Positions 1 through 7,167 of a stretch of DNA of 64,000 nucleotides are shown here, in pieces; the stretch's first letter is position 1, and every line of letters starts with the position of its first letter. The stretch comes from Streptomyces kronopolitis (GTDB taxonomy: Bacteria > Actinomycetota > Actinomycetes > Streptomycetales > Streptomycetaceae): positions 186,001 through 250,000 of the forward strand of contig NZ_BMND01000001.1 of assembly GCF_014646275.1 (NCBI RefSeq). The letters are read 5' to 3'. Under the pieces are notes generated by a model, which ran no database searches, was not told where the DNA came from, and worked only from the letters and a program-made list of their open reading frames with translations. A program made the position numbers and the translations under genes.

Positions 1-987
1 CCCCGCCCCGGCGACGACGTGCACTGCCTCTGGACCGATACGGCCACCCCGCCGCAGATGCGCTCCACCGCGGGGACCCGGCTCCCGGCGCTCGCCACCC
101 TGCCCGCCCGTACCCCGGGCCGGCACCGCGAACTGTGGACCCCCGGCCCGGACGGGCCCGTGCACACCCTGCTCAGCGAGCCGGACACCGCCGGTGCCGG
201 CCGGCGGCCCCCGCTGGTGTTCCTGGTGCACGGCGGCCCCGCCGACCACGACCGCGACGCCTACGACCCGGAGGTGCACTCCCTGGTCGCCTCCGGATTC
301 GCGGTCGCCCGGGTCAACTACCGCGGCTCCACCGGCTACGGACCCCGCTGGCGCGCCGCGTACCGCGAGGGCGTCGGGCTCACCCAGGTCGCCGACCTCG
401 TCGCGGTCCGGGCCGACCTGCTGCGCCGCGACCTGGCCCGCGCGGACGCGATCGGCCTGTGGGGCACCTCCTGGGGTGGCTATCTGACGCTGCTGGCGCT
501 CGGCACCCGGCCGGACCTGTGGCAGGCCGGGGTCGCCGTCAAACCGGTCGCCGACTGCGCGGCGGCACACCGCACCGGCACCCCCGCGCTGCGGGCCCTG
601 GACGAGCGGCTGTTCGGCGGCACCCCCGACGAGGTCCCCGAACGCTACGCCCGCAGCTCACCCCTGCACCACGCCGCCGAGGTCCGTGCCCCGCTGCTGG
701 TGATCGCCGCCACCCTCGACGCCAAATGCCCGCCCGGCCAGGTACGCGGCTATCTCACGGCGCTGCGCGAGGCCGGGGTGCCGCACGAGTCCGAGTGGCT
801 GGAGACCGGCCACGACGGATACACCGGCGCCCACCATGTCGCCGTCCTGCGGCGCGCCATGGGCTTCCTGGACCGGCATCTGCGCCGCGCCCCCGCGGCC
901 CGTCGAACTCCCCGTTCCCCAGCGGACGGGGTCTTCGGGGACACCGCACCATCCGGTGCCCCGGAGTGCACGACGCATGTTCCGTAA
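1..987 (+). CDS. S9 family peptidase (prolyl oligopeptidase type), 5' end missing
   Basis: This is the C-terminal catalytic part of an alpha/beta-hydrolase peptidase of the S9 (prolyl oligopeptidase/acylaminoacyl peptidase) family. The reading frame is open to the left edge, so the N-terminal beta-propeller lies outside the window. An oxyanion-hole HGGP motif, the nucleophile motif GTSWGG (Ser codon 469-471), an Asp in LDAKCPPGQ and a His in GHDGYTG form the expected Ser-Asp-His triad in order. It ends 23 bases before a small peptide gene and lies in line with a B12 radical SAM gene, so it may be the protease that trims the modified peptide. That role is inference from context; the enzyme class is clear from sequence. 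The last 40 or so residues are a Pro/Ala/Arg-rich tail. Confidence 0.88.
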   Translation, partial: PRPGDDVHCLWTDTATPPQMRSTAGTRLPALATLPARTPGRHRELWTPGPDGPVHTLLSEPDTAGAGRRPPLVFLVHGGPADHDRDAYDPEVHSLVASGFAVARVNYRGSTGYGPRWRAAYREGVGLTQVADLVAVRADLLRRDLARADAIGLWGTSWGGYLTLLALGTRPDLWQAGVAVKPVADCAAAHRTGTPALRALDERLFGGTPDEVPERYARSSPLHHAAEVRAPLLVIAATLDAKCPPGQVRGYLTALREAGVPHESEWLETGHDGYTGAHHVAVLRRAMGFLDRHLRRAPAARRTPRSPADGVFGDTAPSGAPECTTHVP

Positions 988-1010
988 TCCGCCAGAAGAG
1001 GAGAACCGCC

Positions 1011-1130
1011 ATGCAGAAGGACATCATCCACAACGACCCGCTCGAGGGCGACGAGGAGAACCGCCGGCCGGGCATCGGCATCACGGTGACCGTGCCGTTC
1101 CGCACCGCTGAGGACACCGAGGAGGACTGA
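1011..1130 (+). CDS. Candidate RiPP precursor peptide, 39 aa
   Basis: This is a 39-residue open frame with a good ribosome binding site (AGGAG about 8 bases before ATG), between a peptidase gene and a radical SAM gene. The N-terminal half is acidic and charged (starts MQKDIIHNDPLEG). The centre is a short beta-branched stretch, GIGITVTVPF, after an RRPG sequence. The C-terminus is acidic (TAEDTEED). Small size, position and lack of any domain fit a precursor substrate for the adjacent B12 radical SAM enzyme. The Ile/Thr/Val residues with unactivated carbons in the central stretch are natural candidates for C-methylation, but the core boundaries are inferred. I do not recognise the family by name. 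A strong hairpin starts 7 bases after the stop codon. Confidence 0.7.
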   Translation: MQKDIIHNDPLEGDEENRRPGIGITVTVPFRTAEDTEED

Positions 1131-1136
1131 CCCTCC

Positions 1137-1168
1137 CCGGCCGGCCCGGCGCCACCCGGGCCGGCCGG
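1137..1168 (+). terminator. Strong hairpin after precursor gene (attenuator candidate)
   Basis: A perfect 13-base inverted repeat (1137-1149 and 1156-1168) with a 6-base loop sits directly after the precursor stop codon and before the radical SAM gene. Such partial terminators behind precursor genes are well known to let the peptide be made in excess over its modifying enzymes. No U-tract follows, which is usual in high-GC actinobacteria. Confidence 0.6.
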
Positions 1169-1235
1169 ACCGTGCACCGCACCGGCCGGCCGCCGGCCGT
1201 CTCCCGCCCCATCCGCCGTCGTACGTGGAGCCGCT

Positions 1236-3167
1236 ATGCGCGTCCTGCTGGTCAACATGCCCTGGTCCCCGATCGATCTGCCCTCGCTCGCCCTCGGAAT
1301 CCTGCGAAGAAGCGTCGACGAGCGCACCTCCGGGCACGCCGAGGTCCTGCACGCCAACCTGGAGTTCACCGACTGGATCACCCGGCGCTGCACCTTCACC
1401 GGGGACGACTACCAGTTCTACGCGCTCTCCTCGTACTTCATGGGCTGCGGCGACTGGGTGTTCTCCTCCGCCCTCTACGACGACCCGACGTGGCGCGCCG
1501 AGGAGTTCTCCACCTCCATGAAGGGCAAACTGCGCGCCGAACGGCTGCGGATGTCCCACGAACTGCACGCCGTGGTACCGGAGTTCGTCCAGCAGATCGC
1601 CGAGCGGATCGTGACGGCCGGCCCCGATGTCGTCGGCTTCACCTCCACCTTCCAGCAGAACACCGCCGCGCTGGCCGCCGCCAAGTACGTCAAACGCCTC
1701 GCCCCGCACATCAAGACCGTCATGGGCGGCGCCAACTGCGACGCCGAGCAGGGCGCCGCCGCGCACCGCAACTTCCCCTTCCTGGACTTCGTGGTCCGCG
1801 GCGAGGGCGAGGCCGCCTTCCCACAGCTGCTGACCGCCCTCGACGAGGGCACCGAGCTGTCCGCCGTCCCCGGGCTCTGCCACCGGCAGCCCGACGGCAC
1901 CAGCACCGCCAACGCGATGAGCACCAGCCCGCTGCCGCCCGCGACCATCCTCCCGCCCGACTACAGCGGCTACTTCGAGCGGCTGGCCTCGTCGGTGGCG
2001 CGCAACTGGGTGGAGCCCAAGCTCGTCGTCGAGGGGGCCCGCGGCTGCTGGTGGGGCGAGAAGCACCACTGCACCTTCTGCGGCCTCAACGGCTCCTTCA
2101 TGCAGTTCCGCAGCAAGAGCCCGGAGACCTTCTACGAAGAGATCATGGAGATGGCCCGCCGCCACCGGGTGCTGGACATGTACCTCGTCGACAACATCCT
2201 CGACATGGGCTACCTCACCACCGTCCTGCCCCGCATCATCGACAGCGGCTACGACCTGCGGATGCACATCGAGATCAAGGCCAATATGCGCCGGGCGCAG
2301 CTGCGCACCCTCGCCGAGGCCGGAATGATCTACGTCCAGCCCGGCATCGAGAGCCTCAACAGCCGGGTGCTCGACCTGATGGACAAGGGCGTGAGCGGCT
2401 GCCAGAACGTCCGGATGCTCCGCGACGGAGCCGAGACCGGCCTGTCCGTCTCCTGGAACTACCTGCACGGCTTCCCCGGCGAGACGGCCGCCGACTACGA
2501 GCCCGTCATCGCCCAGATACCGGCCCTGGAACACCTCAACCCACCGGTCGACCTGTCCGCCCGCATCGCCATCGAACGCTTCAGCCCCTACTTCAACCGG
2601 CCCGAACTCGGCTTCACCGGACTGCGCCCCGAGGAGCACTACCGCTTCACCTACGACCTGCCCGAGTCCGAACTGCTGGACCTGGCCTACGTCTTCGAGG
2701 CGCCCGAACGCGGCATCACCGAGCCCACCGTCACCGCGCTCAACGACGCCCTCGGCGCCTGGAAGAAGCACCACGCCGACGCCCGCCTCACCCACGCCGA
2801 CCTCGGCGACCGCATCGTGCTGGTCAGCCGCCGGCGCGCCTTCGACTGGGGCGCGCGGGAACTCACCGACCCCCTGGAGACCGCGGCCTTCCGCCTCCTC
2901 GACCAGCCGCACGCCCCCGCCGCGCTGACCCGCAAACTCGCCGCGCGGCTGCCGGACCGCACCGTCGACGAGGCCGCCGTCCACGCCCTCCTCCAGCACT
3001 GGGTGACGCTCGGGCTGGTCTTCACCGACGGCGGCCAGTACGTCCATCTGGCCCCCGCCGCGGTCAACGAGGACCTGCTGCGCCTCGACTTCATGCGCCA
3101 CACCCATGCCGTCGCCGCCCCGCAGGAGCAGCCGGACGACACCGCCCGCACCGTCGCCCACGTCTGA
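1236..3167 (+). CDS. B12-binding radical SAM RiPP maturase (C-methyltransferase type)
   Basis: A 643-residue enzyme with an N-terminal cobalamin-binding-like region (about residues 1-200; GADVVGF-type core at PDVVGFTSTFQ and FVVRGEGEAAF) and a radical SAM core from about residue 255. The cluster motif is C271-X7-C279-X2-C282 (GCWWGEKHHCTFC), an atypical spacing compared with the canonical CX3CX2C. I associate this arrangement with the family called ribosomal peptide maturation radical SAM protein 1 / RiPP C-methyltransferases. The expected reaction is SAM- and B12-dependent methylation of unactivated carbons in the peptide encoded just upstream. The C-terminal 150 residues resemble a winged-helix substrate-handling region. 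Start at ATG 1236 after GTGGAG. It is followed after 22 bases by the DUF5825-like gene. Confidence 0.88.
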   Translation: MRVLLVNMPWSPIDLPSLALGILRRSVDERTSGHAEVLHANLEFTDWITRRCTFTGDDYQFYALSSYFMGCGDWVFSSALYDDPTWRAEEFSTSMKGKLRAERLRMSHELHAVVPEFVQQIAERIVTAGPDVVGFTSTFQQNTAALAAAKYVKRLAPHIKTVMGGANCDAEQGAAAHRNFPFLDFVVRGEGEAAFPQLLTALDEGTELSAVPGLCHRQPDGTSTANAMSTSPLPPATILPPDYSGYFERLASSVARNWVEPKLVVEGARGCWWGEKHHCTFCGLNGSFMQFRSKSPETFYEEIMEMARRHRVLDMYLVDNILDMGYLTTVLPRIIDSGYDLRMHIEIKANMRRAQLRTLAEAGMIYVQPGIESLNSRVLDLMDKGVSGCQNVRMLRDGAETGLSVSWNYLHGFPGETAADYEPVIAQIPALEHLNPPVDLSARIAIERFSPYFNRPELGFTGLRPEEHYRFTYDLPESELLDLAYVFEAPERGITEPTVTALNDALGAWKKHHADARLTHADLGDRIVLVSRRRAFDWGARELTDPLETAAFRLLDQPHAPAALTRKLAARLPDRTVDEAAVHALLQHWVTLGLVFTDGGQYVHLAPAAVNEDLLRLDFMRHTHAVAAPQEQPDDTARTVAHV

Positions 3168-3189
3168 CGCCGGTCCCCGAGGAGACACC

Positions 3190-3858
3190 ATGCACACCAC
3201 CGCCACCCCCACCGGACCCGTGCTCAGCGCCTGGCGCGACTACGACGAGGCCGCCTGCACCCTGCCGGGCATGAGTCTGGGCCCCCTCGATCCGGCCGGC
3301 CCGCCGGAGGAGCAGGCCGACCGGCTGTGGGAACTCGGGGTACGCCGGGTGCGGTTCGCCGAGGAGATCGACCTGACCACCGTCGACGATCCCGGCGCCG
3401 CCGCGCAAGCGGTCCAACATCTGTGCCTGATACGGGATCTGACGGCTCGTGCGGTTCTCGTCCAGTGGCAGCTGCGGCTGCCGGCCGAGCCGGACGACGG
3501 CTGGCGCGACCTCAGCCACCTCCAGCCGCCCCGCACCCTCACCGGCCCCGCCGACCCGGCCGCCGCCCTCGCCCTGTGGCGCGACCAGCACTACCTCTGC
3601 AAATGCCTCTGGCGCCAGGGCCCGGGCTTCGTCCAGATCCGCGACCGGCGCTGGGGCGACCTGCGCCGCTTCACCGCGGACGAGCCCGGCTACCGGGAGG
3701 CGATCGGCCGGCTGGCGTACGGCGCCCCGCTGTCCGCGGTGCCCGAGTCCATCACCGCCGACTTCCTGGCGGAACGGCTGATCGCCCGCGCCGGACCGCT
3801 GGCGTGGTGGCTGCCGTACCGGGTCAACCGGTGGATCCAGGAGGCGATGGCCATCTGA
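3190..3858 (+). CDS. DUF5825-like RiPP accessory protein
   Basis: A soluble 222-residue protein starting at ATG 3190, 22 bases after the radical SAM gene and preceded by GAGGAGA. It has no membrane segment or signal peptide. The C-terminal half has a Cys/Trp-rich segment (HYLCKCLWRQGPGF) and a run of basic and aromatic residues. Its placement immediately after a B12 radical SAM maturase matches the DUF5825 proteins that I recall as regular neighbours of these enzymes. A role as substrate-recognition or chaperone partner is inference; no catalytic motif was seen. The longer frame open from 3106 overlaps the radical SAM gene and has no ribosome site, so ATG 3190 is preferred. Confidence 0.75.
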   Translation: MHTTATPTGPVLSAWRDYDEAACTLPGMSLGPLDPAGPPEEQADRLWELGVRRVRFAEEIDLTTVDDPGAAAQAVQHLCLIRDLTARAVLVQWQLRLPAEPDDGWRDLSHLQPPRTLTGPADPAAALALWRDQHYLCKCLWRQGPGFVQIRDRRWGDLRRFTADEPGYREAIGRLAYGAPLSAVPESITADFLAERLIARAGPLAWWLPYRVNRWIQEAMAI

Positions 3859-3979
3859 GGCCCGGGGGCAGGCAGCACCCCGGCCGCATGCCGCCGGTGG
3901 GCTTCCGGGTTCGCGCCGCGAGCCCGGGGCAGACGGCAGTACGTCCTCGACGGCGGGGCAGCGGCTTTCAGGAGGCAAC

Positions 3980-4822
3980 ATGGACGCGACAAGCGCGATA
4001 CCCGATGCGGGCGGGCGCCTGGTCCGGCGGGGTGCGCGCAGCACCGCGATCCGCACCGCGGCGCGCTGCGGATTCGCGGCACGGGGCGTGATCTACCTCC
4101 TGGTCGGCGTACTGGCCCTGCGGATCGCCTTCGGCGACTCCCATGAACAGGCGGACCGGGGCGGGGCGCTGGCGGAGATCGCCACCCGCCCCTTCGGCAG
4201 CCCGCTGATCTGGGCACTCGGCCTCGGACTGGCCGGGATGGCGCTGTGGCGCCTCACGGAGGCACTGATCGGCGCCTCGGGACCCGACGGGCACAAGCCC
4301 CACAAGCGGCTGCTGTCCCTGGCCCGCTGCCTCTTCTACGCCACCGTGTCGTTCTCCGTCCTGGCGTTCGCCGCGGGCCGCAAGGGCGACGGCAGCGGGT
4401 CCAGCGACCGGCAGTCCCGGGACGCGACGGCCCGGGCGCTCGAACTCCCCGCCGGTCCGTGGCTGGTGGCGGCCGCCGGGGTGGGCATCGCCGTCGCCGG
4501 GGCGTGGATCGCGGTGCGCGCCGCCCGCCGCCGGTTCCACAAGGACCTCCGGCGGGAGGAGATGCCGCGCCGCGTGCGGCAGGCCGTCGATGTGCTCGGC
4601 GTCGCGGGCGGCGCGGCCCGGGGTGGTGTGTTCGCCGCGGCCGGGGTGTTCGCCGTCCGCGCCGCGGTCCACCACGACCCGGGGAGCGCCAAGGGCATGG
4701 ACGACACGCTCCGCTCCCTCGCCGACACCGCCGCCGGCCCCTGGCTGCTGGTGGCGGTCGCGGTGGGCCTCGCCCTGTTCGGCGGGTTCTCCCTCGCCAT
4801 GGCCCGGTGGCGCCGGCTCTGA
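3980..4822 (+). CDS. DUF1206 family membrane protein
   Basis: A 280-residue integral membrane protein with about six hydrophobic segments arranged as three similar units. Each unit carries the characteristic GFAARGVIYLLVGV-like or AARGGVFAAAGVFAV-like helix that defines DUF1206, a duplicated family common in actinobacteria. The start at 3980 has a near-perfect AGGAGG ribosome site eight to nine bases upstream. It stands alone, ending convergent with the sigma factor gene and separated from it by a very strong hairpin. Molecular function is unknown. Family assignment is from sequence pattern. Confidence 0.82.
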   Translation: MDATSAIPDAGGRLVRRGARSTAIRTAARCGFAARGVIYLLVGVLALRIAFGDSHEQADRGGALAEIATRPFGSPLIWALGLGLAGMALWRLTEALIGASGPDGHKPHKRLLSLARCLFYATVSFSVLAFAAGRKGDGSGSSDRQSRDATARALELPAGPWLVAAAGVGIAVAGAWIAVRAARRRFHKDLRREEMPRRVRQAVDVLGVAGGAARGGVFAAAGVFAVRAAVHHDPGSAKGMDDTLRSLADTAAGPWLLVAVAVGLALFGGFSLAMARWRRL

Positions 4823-4857
4823 CGGGCCCGGCGACTGCGGCCGCCGCACCGACGACC

Positions 4858-4896
4858 GCGGGCGGGCCCCGGCCATCTCGGCCGGGGCCCGCCCGC
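4858..4896. terminator. Bidirectional terminator, 17-bp perfect stem
   Basis: Arms 4858-4874 and 4880-4896 are perfectly complementary over 17 bases, with a 5-base loop (atctc). It lies between the convergent DUF1206 gene and the sigma factor gene, so it can serve both strands. Confidence 0.8.
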
Positions 4897-4913
4897 GAAC
4901 ACAACGCTTCCGG

Positions 4914-5771
4914 TCAGCGGTCGCTGAGCATCCCGGTGCGCAGCTTGGTCAGGGTGCGGGTGAGCAGCCGCGAGACATGCATCTGGGAGACGCCCAGCTC
5001 CTCGCCGATCTGGGACTGGGTCATCTCCTGGCCGAAGCGCAGCTCGATCAGCTGGCGCTCGCGCGCGTCGAGCTGCTGCAGCAGCGGCGCGAGGGTGTGG
5101 AGGTCCTCGACGGCCCCCATGGCCGGGTCCTCCTCGCCCAGCACGTCGGCCAGGGCGCGGCGCTGGTGGGAGGGATCGGGGTCGGTGGGGGTGTCCAGCG
5201 AGCCGGCGGAGTAGCCGTTCGCCGCGACGATCCCCTCGATGACCTCTTCCTCGGACAGGTCGAGATGGGTGGCCAGCTCGTGGACCGTGGGGTCGCGGTC
5301 GAGCCGGAGGTGGAGCGCTTCCTTGGCCTTCGCCAGATCGCTGCGCAGCTCCTGGAGCCGGCGCGGGACGTGCACCGCCCAGCCGGTGTCACGGAAGAAG
5401 CGCTTGATCTCGCCGAGGATGTACGGCACGGCGAACGTGGAGAACTCGACCTCACGGGAGAGGTCGAAGCGGTCGATGGCCTTGATCAGCCCGATCGTGC
5501 CGACCTGGATGATGTCTTCCATGTCGTCGCCGCGATTGCGGTAACGGCGCGCCACGTAGCGCACCATCGACATGTTCATCTCGATGAGCGTGTTCCGCGC
5601 GTACTGGTACTCGTGCGTGCCCTCCTCCAGGAACCGCAGCCGGTCGAAGAACTGCCGCGACAGCTCCCGCGCGTCCCTCGGAGCCACCGCGCTCGGGCAT
5701 TCCACCTCCGGCAGTGCGGCGGCCAGGTCGGAGTGCTGCTCGGTAGCGGTGTCGTTCACGACGGTGGTCAT
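4914..5771 (-). CDS. SigB/SigF/SigG-type stress RNA polymerase sigma factor
   Basis: An alternative sigma factor of the SigB/F/G class, used in actinobacteria for osmotic, oxidative and developmental stress responses. Region 2 is visible as MVRYVARRYRNRGDDMEDIIQ and GLIKAIDRFD...EFSTFAVPYI. Region 3 is about DPTVHELATHLDLSEEE. Region 4 has the helix-turn-helix MTQSQIGEELGVSQMHVSRL. Two adjacent ATG codons follow GGAGGGC; ATG 5771 gives the better five-base spacing, and 5774 is the alternative. A frame open to 5840 exists, but a SigB-like promoter candidate (5818-5842) lies inside it, which favours the shorter start. The anti-sigma antagonist gene lies just upstream on the same strand. No anti-sigma kinase gene is present in the window. 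Confidence 0.92.
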   Translation of the reverse strand: MTTVVNDTATEQHSDLAAALPEVECPSAVAPRDARELSRQFFDRLRFLEEGTHEYQYARNTLIEMNMSMVRYVARRYRNRGDDMEDIIQVGTIGLIKAIDRFDLSREVEFSTFAVPYILGEIKRFFRDTGWAVHVPRRLQELRSDLAKAKEALHLRLDRDPTVHELATHLDLSEEEVIEGIVAANGYSAGSLDTPTDPDPSHQRRALADVLGEEDPAMGAVEDLHTLAPLLQQLDARERQLIELRFGQEMTQSQIGEELGVSQMHVSRLLTRTLTKLRTGMLSDR

Positions 5772-5817
5772 CATGCCCTCCCCGCGCGCCCGGCCCACGC
5801 GGACGCGCAGCGCTCGC

Positions 5818-5842
5818 CTACCCACCATGAACACTTCCATGC
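5818..5842 (-). promoter_or_regulatory. SigB-like promoter candidate for the sigma gene
   Basis: Reading the minus strand, GCAT, a 15-base spacer and GGGTAG match the GNNT-N14-16-GGGTAT/C pattern known for Streptomyces SigB-type promoters, with the last base diverging. Transcription would start about 37-40 bases before the sigma gene start, implying autoregulation. Confidence 0.45.
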
Positions 5843-5915
5843 ACGTGACCTGCGTCTCATGATCACCTGCTCGTCGCCCGCAGCGGTCGGGGCCGGCCGC
5901 CGCCCGCGCCCCCGC

Positions 5916-6344
5916 TCACTCCACGGCGTCCGGGCCGGGCTCCGTGCCGGTCTCCGTACCGGGCTGCGACCCCTGCGGCAGCGAGGCCGCCGCGAGCGCG
6001 AAGAGCGCCTCCTCGGGGCTGGCGTGCACCGGCATGGAGACGCTGAGGCCGGTGAGGTCGAGGAGGCGCAGGACCACGGGGGAGACCGCGGCCAGCCGCA
6101 GGCTGCCGTCCACCCGCTTGGTGTCGTTGCACGCCCGGATCAGAACGTTCAGACCGGAGGAGTCCATGAACGGGACCGCCCGCAGGTCAAGCACCAGATG
6201 CTGCCGGCCGTGCACCAGTTGGTTGGCGAGCTGGTGGTGCAGCATGGTGCCGGTCTCCGCGTCGAGGTCGCCCTGCACGACCACGACCGCCACCTGCGGA
6301 TCGATGACGGACACCTCGACGCTCAACTCATCGGTCCTCACCAT
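5916..6344 (-). CDS. STAS-domain anti-sigma factor antagonist
   Basis: A 142-residue single STAS domain protein of the SpoIIAA/RsbV/BldG type. The regulatory segment FMDSSGLNVLIRAC contains the conserved DSSG, whose serine is phosphorylated by the partner anti-sigma kinase. The unphosphorylated form sequesters the kinase and frees a sigma factor. After about residue 120 the protein continues into an unstructured Gly/Glu/Pro-rich tail. ATG 6344 has GATGAGG five bases upstream. It is transcribed towards the sigma factor gene, 144 bases away, so the two probably act in one partner-switching circuit. Which sigma factor it controls is inference from proximity. Confidence 0.9.
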   Translation of the reverse strand: MVRTDELSVEVSVIDPQVAVVVVQGDLDAETGTMLHHQLANQLVHGRQHLVLDLRAVPFMDSSGLNVLIRACNDTKRVDGSLRLAAVSPVVLRLLDLTGLSVSMPVHASPEEALFALAAASLPQGSQPGTETGTEPGPDAVE

Positions 6345-6386
6345 GCGCGCCTCATCCCTTCGCCACTGATCAACGGTGGCCCTCGT

Positions 6387-6411
6387 GTACCCACTCGTCC
6401 CCCCTTCAGTC
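6387..6411 (-). promoter_or_regulatory. SigB-like promoter candidate for the STAS gene
   Basis: On the minus strand, GACT, a 15-base spacer and GGGTAC fit the GNNT-N14-16-GGGTAT/C pattern. The predicted start lies about 36 bases before the STAS gene start. The -35 end overlaps an imperfect 13-base tandem repeat (ttcagtcggg at 6405-6414 and 6418-6427). Confidence 0.5.
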
Positions 6412-6479
6412 GGGCCTTCAGTCGGGACGGCGCACGGCGGGGCGGGGAGGGACGGCGGCGCAGGTCGGGAGCCTGCTCG

Positions 6480-7007
6480 TCACTCCGTCAACTCCCATGT
6501 GTCGAGCGGGAGTTTCCAGATGTTACGGCGGTGCGCGGCCTCGAAGCTGTCGTGCAGGGCGGAGGGCGGTACGGCCAGCACCGGGCAGCGGGCCCGGGCG
6601 AGGCAGTGGCGGGCGACCGAGGGCCACACGGCCCGCCGCAGCCTGCCGCGGGCGCCGGCCCCGACCACCAGCAGATCGTCGCTCCGGTCGGCGGCCTCCA
6701 CCAGCACCGCGCCCGGTTTTCCGAGCACCACAAGACACTCCAGGGGCACGCCGGGCCCGGCATCGCCGAAGGCGTCCTCCAGCGCGGTCAGCAGCCGCGT
6801 GCAGGCCATCCGGCGCCAGGCGGCCAGCGGCGCCGGGCACGGTCCGCCGCGGTGCACGATGTCGCCGCCGGGCGGCTCCCAGGCCAGGACGGCCCGCAGT
6901 TCGCCGCCGTGGAGACGGGCCTCGGCGGCGGCCCGGTGCAGCGCCGTCAGACTCCCCAGCGAACCACTCACCCCGGCCACGACGCGCCGCACGCCCGGTC
7001 CGTCCAT
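6480..7007 (-). CDS. Universal stress protein (Usp)-like protein
   Basis: A 175-residue protein with the Usp alpha/beta layout: an N-terminal strand RRVVAGVSGSLGSLTAL, a central LECLVVLGKPGAVLVEAA, and a C-terminal DDLLVVGAGARGRLRRA segment. The last corresponds to the ATP-binding loop G-2X-G-9X-G(S/T) but is imperfect: the final glycine is not where expected, so nucleotide binding is uncertain. The start at ATG 7007 has AGGAG upstream. The longer overlapping frame to 7562 runs through the neighbouring permease gene and is not used. Usp proteins in actinobacteria often accompany stress regulons, which fits the nearby sigma factor genes. Confidence 0.78.
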   Translation of the reverse strand: MDGPGVRRVVAGVSGSLGSLTALHRAAAEARLHGGELRAVLAWEPPGGDIVHRGGPCPAPLAAWRRMACTRLLTALEDAFGDAGPGVPLECLVVLGKPGAVLVEAADRSDDLLVVGAGARGRLRRAVWPSVARHCLARARCPVLAVPPSALHDSFEAAHRRNIWKLPLDTWELTE

Positions 7008-7167
7008 CGGTCCCGCTCCTTGTGTTCCGTGTCCCTGCCTGCTTCCTCGCCTCCATCGAACGGCCGCGGGCGGGGCGCGGCCGCCTCCTTGGCGCCTTCC
7101 TGACGCGCGGGCCGGGGACCCTGACGCCCCCATGACGGCCGTGGCCGCCGGGTGGGTGGTGGCGTGG

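Noticed and set aside
750-3212. 820-codon minus-strand frame across the RiPP genes
   Set aside because: It is antisense to clear peptidase, precursor and radical SAM genes, and its composition is low-complexity.
5772-5840. Longer sigma factor start at 5840
   Set aside because: The extra residues are not sigma-like, a SigB-type promoter candidate lies within them, and a strong ribosome site precedes 5771/5774.
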